Source: a virus
Length of the DNA: 64,000 nt
Direction: 5' to 3' (one strand)
Virus record (IMG/VR): IMGVR_UViG_3300035670_000067
Span: 46,385 to 110,384 of that record
The notes beneath the pieces are model-generated. The model did not search any database. It saw nothing but the letters and a program-made list of their open reading frames with translations, and was not told the origin of the DNA. Shown here in pieces: positions 23,269-30,941 of this stretch. Position 1 is the first letter of the stretch; every line of letters starts with the position of its first letter. Made by a program: the position numbers and the translations under genes.

Positions 23269-23511
23269 GCGGCCAGATAAACTCTTTATTGTCTGGTTTT
23301 TCTGGTAGATCCGGCCTATTATCTGCCGTTGTGGCCAGTGTACCCTATAAGATTACCCTGTAGGACGCATTTTAGAGCCCTCTAGATGTACCCTGTTTGC
23401 TGGCCTAGCCTACCATGGGCAACTAGTTTTGTGTGCTCAAAACACGGTCACAACGCATCCGCGGCCGGCGCAGGATCCAGATTCACCGTCCATTTCCTCA
23501 ACAAATAAAAA

Positions 23512-23532
23512 GGCCCGGAGTGAATCCGGGCC
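23512..23532 (-). terminator. Terminator of the 73-aa gene
   Basis: GGCCCGG/CCGGGCC stem with TTTTTATTT following on the minus strand, six bases after the stop at 23538. Confidence 0.88.
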
Positions 23533-23537
23533 GGTTG

Positions 23538-23759
23538 TCAGACGTGCATGACCTGTCGCATATGGCCGTACAATCCGGTCAGGCCACAGTAGACCTCGCT
23601 GACGTCGCCGTTTGCCAGTGCCGTTTTCGCGTATTCCAGGAACGGCTTGCACCCGTCGTCCCTGAGCTGCGTCGCCAGAAGCTCGGCGTTGGCGACGTCC
23701 TTCTGGGCCTCCGAAATCGTGGGCGGGGTGATGTCAACCTTGTACGTTGCGAATTCCAT
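23538..23759 (-). CDS. Unknown 73-aa protein
   Basis: ATG at 23759 after AAGGAGG. It starts MEFATYKVDITPPTISEA and is mostly helical afterwards (KDVANAELLATQLRDDG). No family recognised. It is coupled to the 45-aa membrane gene just upstream (stop at 23762) and ends in a clean terminator. Confidence 0.6.
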   Translation of the reverse strand: MEFATYKVDITPPTISEAQKDVANAELLATQLRDDGCKPFLEYAKTALANGDVSEVYCGLTGLYGHMRQVMHV

Positions 23760-23761
23760 GG

Positions 23762-23899
23762 TCAGTCCTCCTTGTTGCTGGGGCCGGGCCGCTTGATTCC
23801 GGCGGCATCATCGTCCTTGTCAATCATGCCGGCCCAGATTACGCCGCCGCCCCAGATCAGAGCGCACAGGATTAGCAAGCAGTACCACAGAGAAGACAT
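23762..23899 (-). CDS. 45-aa single-span membrane protein
   Basis: ATG at 23899 with TGGAGG seven bases upstream. The hydrophobic span WYCLLILCALIWGGGVIW is followed by an acidic DKDDD and a basic tail ending PSNKED. The layout suggests a type I small membrane protein. It is the first gene after its promoter. Confidence 0.6.
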   Translation of the reverse strand: MSSLWYCLLILCALIWGGGVIWAGMIDKDDDAAGIKRPGPSNKED

Positions 23900-23949
23900 A
23901 CAGACCTCCATCGGTTGTTTGGGTAAGGCGTTTTGCCTTACCTGCCACT

Positions 23950-23977
23950 ACTATAGGTGCGGCCAGTATTGGAACAA
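23950..23977 (-). promoter_or_regulatory. Promoter of the 45/73-aa unit
   Basis: TTGTTC, 16 bases, TATAGT, then a GTAAGGC-AAAAC-GCCTTAC 5' stem-loop. Confidence 0.75.
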
Positions 23978-25119
23978 GTGGTTTGAATAAATCTGTTTGT
24001 CTTTATTATCGGTGTCCGGACCTCCGTCCCGATCCAGATTCACATTCTAGTATCGTATCCGGAGGCTCCGCTAGGATCGTGAATTGGGGTCCCCGAATGA
24101 TCCGGATTCAACCATACCGAAATAGGATCTTGATATTATAAGACGATTCCCGATCTTACTTCTATGTCGCGCATATATATTCAAGATCGTGAAATATATA
24201 ACTGATTCTAACTCTCTAGGATGCATCAGATCTTTGATCTGACAATCCTAGAAAGAAAAAGAAAAAATCTATAAAGCTACATTGTAACTTTGCACCATAC
24301 TATTATTTCACTATTTACAAATCACAATATCACATTTTACATTTTATTTTGCGGCAACTGGCAATACCACTATTTACAATACAGACTCCATATCTAGAAA
24401 CCAGAACATCTTCCCAGATCTCTTTTGTATAGCCCCCATTATATATGGCACACATACCCAACATATGGATTCATGATATCCGTATTCTAGAATCATCTTT
24501 ACTTTGTGCAACTGGCAATACGGCATTGTAGCAATCGGCAACTGGCATTGCGGCAAACTGCAATCGGCAACGCTACTTTGTGCAACTTTTTCTGTAAAAC
24601 AGACTCTAGATATCTGTGAAACCGAAACGGTATCTTTTTATGTAAACACGGGCGGGGCAATATGTTACGTCACAGAAAGAGTCGTTTTCTATGACCAGAT
24701 CCGGTCAAATTTGTGTATAAAAACGGTCTCAGATCTTTCAAAAACATGATCATGAATCCGTATTTGAAGTGGAATTCCTCTCCCATCCTAAATATTTCGG
24801 TAAACTTTTCTCACGATTCCGGTAATTTTTCTCACGATTTCGGTAACTTTTTACAGATCCCCATCATTTTTTGTAATTTCTTTACAGATCTACAATCCCT
24901 TTGAAACTTCTTTACAATCCGACAAGATTACCGAAAGATCAGAGGTACTGTTACCCTATACCATACGCTCTCTCATCATATCATATCATCATATAGAAGT
25001 AGATATATGAGAGCCTATCTCTTTTGCTTTGTTTTTGTTGAGAGCCTCCCACCTCTTCCATATAGATAATCAGCAGAAACTAATTTGATTCTCTGATTTT
25101 TATAGGGCGGCCCGCCACT
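23978..25119. repeat. Long non-coding AT-rich stretch with degenerate repeats
   Basis: No convincing gene on either strand. The first 280 bases hold many GATC sites. At 24505-24580 the words GCAACTGGCAAT and CGGCAACG recur. At 24798-24860 three tandem units of about 21 bp start CGGTAA, two of them continuing TTTTCTCACGATT. The right end (24960-25060) has TCATATCATATCATCATAT runs. Confidence 0.6.
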
Positions 25120-25317
25120 TCAGGAATCTAACAAAGAACATCCACATGCTGAACAAATCATTTCCTCAATATGATCATCAGAAGCGAATATAGGGTGAAT
25201 CTCATTTCCTTCTGAATCAACATCTTCATCCTCACTGATCTCCCACTTTTGCATAGCGCAATCAACACAATAGATGTCAGCATCTCCGGAATAACCAAGA
25301 ATAGTCCATGCTTTCAT
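25120..25317 (-). CDS. Small zinc-ribbon protein
   Basis: 65 residues with two Cys pairs, YCVDCA and ICSACGC, separated by an acidic stretch (EDEDVDSEGNE). Probably binds one zinc ion. Such micro-proteins are common in early regions of large phages. Last gene of a five-gene unit; its start overlaps the preceding stop (TAATG). Confidence 0.65.
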   Translation of the reverse strand: MKAWTILGYSGDADIYCVDCAMQKWEISEDEDVDSEGNEIHPIFASDDHIEEMICSACGCSLLDS

Positions 25318-25478
25318 TAGACATCTTTCTGAATTTCTTGCGCGAGATCGTTGATTGTTACATTAGCTTGATTTGCTATAATGGCGAGCTCCTGCATCGC
25401 CGAAATGTACTTATCTAGCGGCAGTTCAAAGAAACGCACCCGTACAGCATAGAACAGACAAAGGAGTTCTTCAGACAT
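25317..25478 (-). CDS. Unknown 53-aa helical protein
   Basis: ATG at 25478 overlaps the beta-helix gene stop by eight bases (ATGTCTGA). It starts MSEELLCLFYAVRVRFFEL, all helical, followed by INDLAQEIQKDV. A longer open frame upstream lies in the repeat array and is a shadow. No family recognised. Confidence 0.5.
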   Translation of the reverse strand: MSEELLCLFYAVRVRFFELPLDKYISAMQELAIIANQANVTINDLAQEIQKDV

Positions 25479-26100
25479 AGGATTTCTCAGAACTGTTAAT
25501 CTGTTCTTCTCCACCGAAAATGCTTTGACCGCAAACCTGGCTTTCGCCGAAAACATGAACATTCCCAAAGATTCGAGCATATCCGTAGACATGAGCGTTA
25601 TCGTGGATGTGAGCATTTCCAGAAACATTCGCATTTTCAGAGATGCGAGCTTCCTCGTAGACCCAAGCATTACCGAAAATGCGAGCTTCGTTGAAAACCT
25701 GAGCGTAGCCCATGACGCAAGCCTTATCATTGATAAGAGTTGCATCATAGACACGCGCATAACCGAAGACACGAGCGTGACCGAAGACACGGACATAATC
25801 ATAAACGCGAGCGTGACCAAAGATTGCGGCTTGCTCAGAGATGCAAGCAGCATCTTGGACTATGGCATATTCATAGATGCGAGCGTTTCCGTAGATCTGA
25901 GCGTCGTTCATGACCCGAGCTTCTCCATAGACCTGAGCATTTTCGCGAACCCAGCAGTCGCCGTATTGACTAAGATTCCGTTCCGATTCGATCCACCCGC
26001 CGAGATCGCCAGCCTTGACGTCATCGAAATTATGCAACGCACGGATGCGGCGAAGCTTCGGAAAATCTGGGTGGGTTTCGTGAAGGATTTCGTACTTCAT
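25471..26100 (-). CDS. Repeat-rich beta-helix protein, family member 1
   Basis: 209 residues. A conserved N-terminal cap holds MKYEILHETHPDFPKLRRIR and DLGGWIESERNLSQYG. About 23 hexapeptide-like repeats of the form N/H-A-x-V-Y/F-G follow, the pattern of parallel or left-handed beta helices. These repeats are more diverged than in the other copies. The cap is near-identical to five other genes in the window. The function of these phage proteins is not established; a structural or adhesive rod is possible. Third gene in its unit. Confidence 0.7.
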   Translation of the reverse strand: MKYEILHETHPDFPKLRRIRALHNFDDVKAGDLGGWIESERNLSQYGDCWVRENAQVYGEARVMNDAQIYGNARIYEYAIVQDAACISEQAAIFGHARVYDYVRVFGHARVFGYARVYDATLINDKACVMGYAQVFNEARIFGNAWVYEEARISENANVSGNAHIHDNAHVYGYARIFGNVHVFGESQVCGQSIFGGEEQINSSEKSYV

Positions 26101-26273
26101 TTTTGATTACCTTTCTGCTGAAGCTCTTGCTGAAGTTCTCGTTTCATATCTCGAAGACGCTGCATACCGTCTTTGTCATCTTCATGAGAAGCGGCGCAAA
26201 CTCGGTTTTTGGCAATCAAGTAAAACCAAGAATCTCCGCCACCAATCATCTTTGTGATTTTGATGTCTTCCAT
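26097..26273 (-). CDS. Unknown 58-aa protein
   Basis: ATG at 26273 after GAGG; starts MEDIKITKMIGGGDSWFYL and ends in a charged helix rich in Gln/Glu. Its stop overlaps the beta-helix start (ATGA). No family recognised, but the spacing and ribosome site support it. Confidence 0.6.
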   Translation of the reverse strand: MEDIKITKMIGGGDSWFYLIAKNRVCAASHEDDKDGMQRLRDMKRELQQELQQKGNQK

Positions 26274-26281
26274 TGATTACC

Positions 26282-26557
26282 TCACTCGATGATGGTGGTA
26301 ACTTCGGGGATGCTTGCCGTGGTGTGAAGCAGATACCACTTGCCATTGTCAAACATGGCGTACACGGGAAGTTCTTCAACAAGGTTGAACTCGTAGAACA
26401 TGGCGCTCATGGTTGGCTTGATGTCGCTGGTTGCTGCGATGAGTTCTCGAATAGTGGCCGGATCATCCGCTGGCATACAATCCACAATGTCCGGGATAAG
26501 GTAGTGATACTGCTCGTGCTTCTGCAGCTTGTTCTTTGCCCATTTGATTACGTTCAT
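26282..26557 (-). CDS. Unknown 91-aa protein
   Basis: First gene of a five-gene unit. Amphipathic start (VIKWAKNKLQKHEQYHY), then a negatively charged middle and a beta-like end (LPVYAMFDNGKWYLLHT). No family recognised. Transcribed from a near-consensus promoter. Confidence 0.6.
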   Translation of the reverse strand: MNVIKWAKNKLQKHEQYHYLIPDIVDCMPADDPATIRELIAATSDIKPTMSAMFYEFNLVEELPVYAMFDNGKWYLLHTTASIPEVTTIIE

Positions 26558-26603
26558 TGTGAACTCCTTGTTTGTGTTGTGTAGCCTTTGTGCTACTGCC
26601 CTT

Positions 26604-26631
26604 ATTATAGCTGTTCTTGGCCTTCTTGCAA
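26604..26631 (-). promoter_or_regulatory. Promoter of the 91-aa/beta-helix unit
   Basis: TTGCAA, 16 bases, TATAAT. Confidence 0.8.
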
Positions 26632-26818
26632 ACTACCGGATAAAGTCTTTGTTGTCTTGTTTCTACGGAAGAATCAGCCAATTTGTGTATGACCAGAATG
26701 TTCTTGCAATTTACTGATCAGTCTGTAGATCTTTCAACTAAAATGCGTTACGTTTGCTTGCTCTATTGGAGCCAGAGTTTAGTGGCCAATATAATCTAGT
26801 TGCGAGGAATCATTTAGA

Positions 26819-27286
26819 TTAATCCTTTACACTAAGATTTCCGGAGACCTGAGCGTTGCCGCAGACCTGAGCGTTGCCGCAGACCCGAGCGTTTTCGTGG
26901 ACACGAGCGTTGTCGAAGACCCAAGCGTTTCCGTAGACCCAAGCGTTTTCGCAGACATGAGCGTTTCCAGAGACCAGAGCGTTGCCGAAGACCCAAGCGT
27001 TTTCGCAGACACGAGCGTTTTCGCAGACACGAGCGTTGCCGAAGACCCAAGCGTTTCCGTAGACCCAAGCGCTGCCGGAGACCTGAGCGTCGTCGAAGAC
27101 CTGAGCGTTTCCGTAGACCTGAGCGTCTCCGTAGACCCAGCAGTCTCCGTACCGGCTAAGATTCCGTTCCGATTCGATCCAGCCACCGAGGTCGCCGGCC
27201 TTGACGTTACCGAAATCCTGCAACGCACGGATACGGTGAAGCTTCGGGTTGTCCGGGTGGACTTCGGTAGTGATTTCGTACTTCAT
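26819..27286 (-). CDS. Repeat-rich beta-helix protein, family member 2
   Basis: 155 residues: the shared cap (MKYEITTEVHPDNPKLHRI; GDLGGWIESERNLSRYG), then about 18 regular units of the type NARV-C/F/Y-E/G coded by near-identical 18-bp DNA repeats. The regularity at DNA level indicates recent expansion by slippage or recombination. Single-gene cassette with a promoter and the GTCTAGAG paired elements upstream. Confidence 0.75.
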   Translation of the reverse strand: MKYEITTEVHPDNPKLHRIRALQDFGNVKAGDLGGWIESERNLSRYGDCWVYGDAQVYGNAQVFDDAQVSGSAWVYGNAWVFGNARVCENARVCENAWVFGNALVSGNAHVCENAWVYGNAWVFDNARVHENARVCGNAQVCGNAQVSGNLSVKD

Positions 27287-27322
27287 TTCAGTTTACCTTT
27301 CCGGCTTGGTTTGCCTAACCGT

Positions 27323-27350
27323 ATTATAGCCTGTCGGCATTATCCTACAA
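27323..27350 (-). promoter_or_regulatory. Promoter of beta-helix gene 2
   Basis: TTGTAG, 16 bases, TATAAT, with a GGTT-AGGCA-AACC 5' stem-loop. Confidence 0.75.
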
Positions 27351-27394
27351 GCTACTGGAAAATGTAATTTGTTTCTAATCTGTTGGATTGTTGC

Positions 27395-27472
27395 AGACCG
27401 TTCTAGACGCGTTTAGGCTGTTACTGGCGTACCAGTGTACCCGCCGCCCACTGAAGCTGTCTAGAGTGGTCT
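27395..27472. promoter_or_regulatory. Paired inverted GTCTAGAG elements, site A
   Basis: Left arm AGACCGTTCTAGAC (27395-27408) and right arm GTCTAGAGTGGTCT (27459-27472) face each other across exactly 50 bases. The same arrangement occurs at 29291 and 35744. Confidence 0.7.
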
Positions 27473-27523
27473 ATAGCGTGTCTATTGGCATATCATATAG
27501 GGCTAGGCTATTGGCGGCACAGC

Positions 27524-28048
27524 CTACTGTCTTATAATCGTATTATCGCAAATGGTTGAGTCATCCTTAATTCTAGCAGTTCCACAGACTATTGCATTTT
27601 CATGTATTCTAACGTATCCACCGATAATGACTTGTTCGTAGACGTGTGCGTTATCGAAGATCTTAGCATTACCAGAAATCCACGCATCACCGTGTACTAT
27701 GGTATATCCATAGATTTCAGCATATTCTTGAATTAAAGCGCGTTCATAGATTCTTGCGCATCCATGAACAAGTGCATTATCTTGAACTACAGCATTCCCC
27801 CTAACAGAAGCATTTTGGAAGACTCTTGCAAAACTGAGAATCTTTGCATGGTCACTAACCTGAGCTCTGTCGTAGACTTGGGCATTTTCATAAACCCAGC
27901 AACTTCCGATCTGGCTAAGATTATATTCAGACTCGATCCAACCGCCATAATCTCCAGCCTTGACGTGCCCAAAATCCTTCAACGCGATAATGCGTCTAAG
28001 TTTCGTGTTGAGGGGGCAGATTTCCGGAGTTATCTTGTATTTGTCCAT
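27524..28048 (-). CDS. Repeat-rich beta-helix protein, family member 3
   Basis: 174 residues from the ATG at 28048, two bases after the upstream stop. The cap has diverged (MDKYKITPEICPLNTKLRR; GDYGGWIESEYNLSQIG) and the repeats are irregular (YENAQVYDRAQVSDHAKIL). It is likely an older copy that has kept its frame. Last gene of a five-gene unit. Confidence 0.7.
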   Translation of the reverse strand: MDKYKITPEICPLNTKLRRIIALKDFGHVKAGDYGGWIESEYNLSQIGSCWVYENAQVYDRAQVSDHAKILSFARVFQNASVRGNAVVQDNALVHGCARIYERALIQEYAEIYGYTIVHGDAWISGNAKIFDNAHVYEQVIIGGYVRIHENAIVCGTARIKDDSTICDNTIIRQ

Positions 28049-28049
28049 G

Positions 28050-28322
28050 TCACACCAGTGGGTGATATTTACATGTTCTACGTTCTGCTTCAGACGGAGG
28101 TTCGGGTAGATCAACCGAATCTTCCACTGGCATCCAAAATGTCACATCATTAGAAAGAAATCCTTCATTGTTGTAGAATTGATCAAGAACAACTTTCCCA
28201 CGTTTTGTTGTGCAGAACTGTCCCCTGTAGACCATGCCAAATACTTCAAACCAATAGAATACATGCTGGTATTCTTTCGGTTGTTCTTGGTCTATTCTAC
28301 GCCATTTGTTAGACATGTTCAT
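28050..28322 (-). CDS. DUF551-like small protein
   Basis: 90 residues from 28322. It starts MNMSNKWRRIDQEQPKEYQ and ends VTFWMPVEDSVDLPEPPSE, close to the conserved ends of DUF551 (start W-x-x-I with a later P; end VTHWMPLPEPP). Function of the family is unknown; it is widespread in phages and prophages. A second, more diverged relative lies at 63573. Confidence 0.65.
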   Translation of the reverse strand: MNMSNKWRRIDQEQPKEYQHVFYWFEVFGMVYRGQFCTTKRGKVVLDQFYNNEGFLSNDVTFWMPVEDSVDLPEPPSEAERRTCKYHPLV

Positions 28323-28323
28323 G

Positions 28324-28536
28324 TCATCCCTTGAAGTTGATTTTGCGTAGGATTCTCGCAGCGGCGAGCGTATCAATTCTCAACAATGCTGGAACTGATG
28401 ACAATTCATCGAACTCTGCCAACACGCATCCGGTTTGTGATTGAAATTTACATACGAGTTCACACGCTTCAGCGTGTTCTTTCATCTCGTATTCTCGGTT
28501 ACAGAGTTCACAGACATACAGATTCCTTTCGCGCAT
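28324..28536 (-). CDS. Small zinc-finger protein
   Basis: 70 residues: YVCELCNREYEMKEHAEAC is a C2H/C-type single zinc finger, followed by a helical tail. Preceded by AGAGG. Likely nucleic-acid or protein binding; role unknown. Confidence 0.6.
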   Translation of the reverse strand: MRERNLYVCELCNREYEMKEHAEACELVCKFQSQTGCVLAEFDELSSVPALLRIDTLAAARILRKINFKG

Positions 28537-28548
28537 GATGATACCTCT

Positions 28549-28653
28549 TCAGCTTTGTGCGAGTTTATACAATACCAAGATGATGAAAAATATGATAAAG
28601 CAACCTACGCAACCTTCGCCGCCACCGTCATGGTGATAGATATCAAGACGCAT
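28549..28653 (-). CDS. 34-aa membrane micro-protein
   Basis: ATG at 28653 after AAAGGAA. It starts MRLDIYHHDGGGEGCVGC, then a single hydrophobic span (FIIFFIILVLYKL). Its stop is 13 bases before the next start. Very short, so moderate confidence. Confidence 0.5.
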   Translation of the reverse strand: MRLDIYHHDGGGEGCVGCFIIFFIILVLYKLAQS

Positions 28654-28696
28654 TGCTTATTCCTTTGTTACTTAAGGACCGACACTCAGATATCCA

Positions 28697-29179
28697 TTAG
28701 TCAGTGAAAATTCCTTCCAACAAATATTCCTTACTACAGACCCGAGCGTTTCCACAGACCCGAGCGTTACAGAAGACACAAGCGTTTTCGTAGACCCGAG
28801 CGTTTTCGTAGACCCGAGCGTCTCCGTAGACCCAAGCGTCTCCATAGACCCGAGCGTCTCCGTAGACCCGAGCGTCTCCGTAGACCCAAGCGTTTCCGTA
28901 GACCCAAGCGTTTCCCATGACCTGAGCGTTTTTGGAGACCTGAGCGTTTCCCATGACCTGAGCGTTTTTGGAGATCCGAGCCTCGTCGTAGACCTGAGCG
29001 TCTCCGTAGACCTGAGCGTCTCCGTAGACCCAGCAGTCTCCGTACTGGCTAAGATTCCGTTCCGATTTGATCCACCCGCCGAGGTCGCCAGCTTTGACGT
29101 CACCGAAATCCTTCAACGCACGGATACGGTGAAGCTTCGGATTGTCCGGGTGGGTTTCGGGAAGGATTTCGTACTTCAT
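28697..29179 (-). CDS. Repeat-rich beta-helix protein, family member 4
   Basis: 160 residues: cap (MKYEILPETHPDNPKLHRI; GDLGGWIKSERNLSQYG) and about 17 highly regular 18-bp-coded units (NARVYGDARVYG type). Near-identical DNA to member 2 over the cap. First gene of a five-gene unit. Confidence 0.75.
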   Translation of the reverse strand: MKYEILPETHPDNPKLHRIRALKDFGDVKAGDLGGWIKSERNLSQYGDCWVYGDAQVYGDAQVYDEARISKNAQVMGNAQVSKNAQVMGNAWVYGNAWVYGDARVYGDARVYGDAWVYGDARVYENARVYENACVFCNARVCGNARVCSKEYLLEGIFTD

Positions 29180-29217
29180 TTCGGTTTACCTTTCCGGCTT
29201 GGTTTGTTGCCAGTAGT

Positions 29218-29245
29218 GTTATACTGCTCAAACCATATCAAACAA
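29218..29245 (-). promoter_or_regulatory. Promoter of beta-helix gene 4 unit
   Basis: TTGTTT, 16 bases, TATAAC. Confidence 0.65.
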
Positions 29246-29290
29246 GTAGCTTGAAAACACAAATAAACTCTCTTCTATTAGAACTATTAC

Positions 29291-29368
29291 AGACCCTTCT
29301 AGACCGTTTGTTGTGCGCTACTAGTAGCCAAGTATGGCGGTACCGCTGACTTTTGTCTAGAGTGGTCC
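29291..29368. promoter_or_regulatory. Paired inverted GTCTAGAG elements, site B
   Basis: AGACCCTTCTAGAC (29291-29304) and GTCTAGAGTGGTCC (29355-29368), again exactly 50 bases apart. The right arm is followed by ATAATAGGTCTG, the left arm on the minus strand by GTAATAG. Confidence 0.7.
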
Positions 29369-29432
29369 ATAATAGGTCTGTTGGCTATTCTTAGGCTGGT
29401 TACACTAGGCAGCCCAGTAAACAGCCATGACA

Positions 29433-29726
29433 TCAGTCCATCTTGGAAATGTTCAACAACTTGTCAATTTCTTGACTGTTAGTGCGCATTTCGTCTCGTA
29501 TCTTATCCAGCAGGTTATCCTGGTGTTGGATTTCTTCGTTCAATTCAATTTTCTTATTGTTGATCGCTATGAATTTCTCATTCAAGTGAGTCTTCTCCTG
29601 AATGAGCTCGAGATAGGCACACAGGATATCTTGCGCACATTGAGGGCACAGCGTTCCAATATTCTGAATCTGAACATTCGGCATTGCGAATTCGGAAAGT
29701 TCGGCCTTACATTTAGCACAGTTCAT
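29433..29726 (-). CDS. Zinc-ribbon plus coiled-coil protein
   Basis: 97 residues. The N terminus has NCAKCKAEL and TLCPQCAQD (two Cys pairs, one zinc), followed by a long charged coiled coil (LIQEKTHLNEKFIAINNKK and on). AGGAGACAATC precedes the ATG. Could dimerise through the coil; role unknown. Confidence 0.65.
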   Translation of the reverse strand: MNCAKCKAELSEFAMPNVQIQNIGTLCPQCAQDILCAYLELIQEKTHLNEKFIAINNKKIELNEEIQHQDNLLDKIRDEMRTNSQEIDKLLNISKMD

Positions 29727-29768
29727 GATTGTCTCCTTAGTAGCTTGTGGACTGTTTTCGTTAGACTT

Positions 29769-30080
29769 TTACAATTTCCCGGAAATAAAAGCATCTCCAG
29801 AGATTCGGGAAGAACCAGAAACCAAAGCGGAACCACAGACCCGAGCGTTTCCACAGACCCGAGCGTTACAGAAGACACAAGCGTTTTCGTAGACCCAAGC
29901 GTCTCCGTAGACCCGAGCGTTTCCGGAAACCCAGCAGTTACCGTCCTGGCTAAGATTTCATTCCGATTCGATCCACCCACCAAACTCACCAGCTTCAACA
30001 TTGCCAAAACTCTTGAGCGCACGGATACGGCGAAGCTTCGGATTGTCCGGGTAAGTTTTGGCAGTGATTTCGTACTTCAT
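29769..30080 (-). pseudogene. Beta-helix family member 5 with an in-frame TGA
   Basis: The cap starts MKYEITAKTYPDNPKLRRI and reads to GGWIESE (codon 40). Codon 41 is TGA (29958-29960), where the other members have CGG or a sense codon. Downstream the frame is intact for 62 more codons of NARVYG-type repeats to a TAA. No frameshift is present, so it is either a pseudogene with one nonsense codon, a gene making a 40-aa cap, or a read-through gene. It keeps its own promoter. Confidence 0.75.
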
Positions 30081-30129
30081 TCTGGTTGCCTTTCTGTGAA
30101 AATATAGACTTTACCGTTTGCCTAACCAT

Positions 30130-30157
30130 ATTGTAACACTTTCCAGCTATCTTACAA
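30130..30157 (-). promoter_or_regulatory. Promoter of beta-helix copy 5
   Basis: TTGTAA, 16 bases, TACAAT. Confidence 0.65.
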
Positions 30158-30200
30158 ACAGTTGGATAAAGTGTTTATTGTCAGCGTTTAGATTATCTTG

Positions 30201-30273
30201 AGCCAATGGTCGGATTTGAACCGACGACCGGTTGATTACAAATCAACTGCTCTACCGACTGAGCTACACTGGC
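30201..30273 (-). tRNA. tRNA-Thr (UGU)
   Basis: Full cloverleaf on the minus strand: acceptor GCCAGTG/CATTGGC, D arm GTAGCTCAGTCGG, anticodon loop TTTGTAA, T arm GTTCGAATC. Reads ACA. The CCA end is not encoded. Confidence 0.9.
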
Positions 30274-30292
30274 TTTTCACAACTGCGAACGA

Positions 30293-30378
30293 TGGTGTCT
30301 GGAGAGGGACTCGAACCCTCACTTCCTTACGGAAAGCAGATTTTAAGTCTGCTGCGTATGCCATTTCGCCACCCAGAC
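30293..30378 (-). tRNA. tRNA-Leu (UAA)
   Basis: Class II tRNA with a long variable arm (TTTCCGTAAGGAAG), acceptor GTCTGGG/TCCAGAC, anticodon TAA, encoded CCA. Its 5' end directly abuts the CCA of the tmRNA, so the two need cutting from one transcript. Confidence 0.92.
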
Positions 30379-30719
30379 TGGTGGACCTGTCGGGAGTTGA
30401 ACCCGAGTCCTATATAGCTTCTACAATGAAGTTGTTACATGCTTGTTCAATCGTTTATGGTACGATTAACAGAACCATGACTGTCTTTCCAGTCCGTCAT
30501 TCGTATCTCTTCCGACTGTCACCCGGAACCACCGGGATCGTCAGGCTGATTTACTGCTCAGCGAGCGAAGCAGGCTCCGTTAGGCCGCGAGGGCCACGGG
30601 AGCGGGGAAGGACAGAACGGGTTTGGCAGTTCTGTTTTGACCGGAGTTTTGCGAGGCCAACGGTCATCCTCGGCATGAATTCATTATCTCCACTATACAG
30701 TCGAAACCTTTTCAGGCCC
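30379..30719 (-). ncRNA. ssrA: Transfer-messenger RNA (tmRNA)
   Basis: A 341-base RNA with the tRNA-like ends of tmRNA: 5' GGGCCTG pairs with 3' CAGGTCC before an encoded ACCA, and the T arm is GGGTTCAACTCCC. The 5' half has GGTTTCGAC and CATGCCGAGG...TTGGCCTCG, matching pseudoknot 1 of E. coli tmRNA. Aligning to E. coli places the resume codon at GCC (30625-30627). The tag frame then reads AKPVLSFPAPVALAA and TAA (30580-30582). tmRNA frees stalled ribosomes and marks the product for proteases; the ALAA end is the usual protease signal. Confidence 0.92.
30580..30627 (-). CDS. tmRNA tag-peptide reading frame
   Basis: 15 codons, AKPVLSFPAPVALAA, ending LAA-stop as in nearly all tmRNA tags. It is proline-rich and longer than most bacterial tags (usually 8-12). 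The resume site is inferred by alignment to the E. coli layout. Confidence 0.75.
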   Translation of the reverse strand, partial: AKPVLSFPAPVALAA

Positions 30720-30728
30720 ATTGATTGA

Positions 30729-30911
30729 TCACTTACTGATTGTAATCGCTCTCGCGATACAATACGGAATAACGGCCATACCGACCGCTTGCGCTGAAGC
30801 GCCGGCTTGCTGAACAGCGTTGGCTTCACCAGAAATGCTCAGCAAACTGAGCAATCCAATCACCGCAAACACACCGGCGATAGTCCAAACGATTCGGCCA
30901 AACGTCTTCAT
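30729..30911 (-). CDS. 60-aa membrane protein
   Basis: Starts MKTFGRIVWTIAGVFAVIG, a hydrophobic span, then SISGEANAVQQAGASAQAV and a second moderately hydrophobic stretch (GMAVIPYCIARAI). AAAGGAG precedes the ATG. Possibly a holin-like or envelope micro-protein. It is co-transcribed with the downstream tmRNA. Confidence 0.65.
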   Translation of the reverse strand: MKTFGRIVWTIAGVFAVIGLLSLLSISGEANAVQQAGASAQAVGMAVIPYCIARAITISK

Positions 30912-30941
30912 ACTGACTCTCCTTTGTTTGTGGAATAGAAC

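Noticed and set aside
25525-26106. Long plus-strand open frames across the beta-helix arrays (also at 26897, 29427 and 39622)
   Set aside because: They mirror the 18-bp repeats of the minus-strand genes, have repetitive DPSVSVD-type composition and no ribosome site.
29769-30080. TGA recoded as an amino acid genome-wide
   Set aside because: Many genes in the window end cleanly at TGA with overlapping starts, so the standard code applies.
30551-30829. Minus-strand 92-aa frame
   Set aside because: It runs through the tmRNA in a different frame from the tag; the RNA structure explains the conservation.
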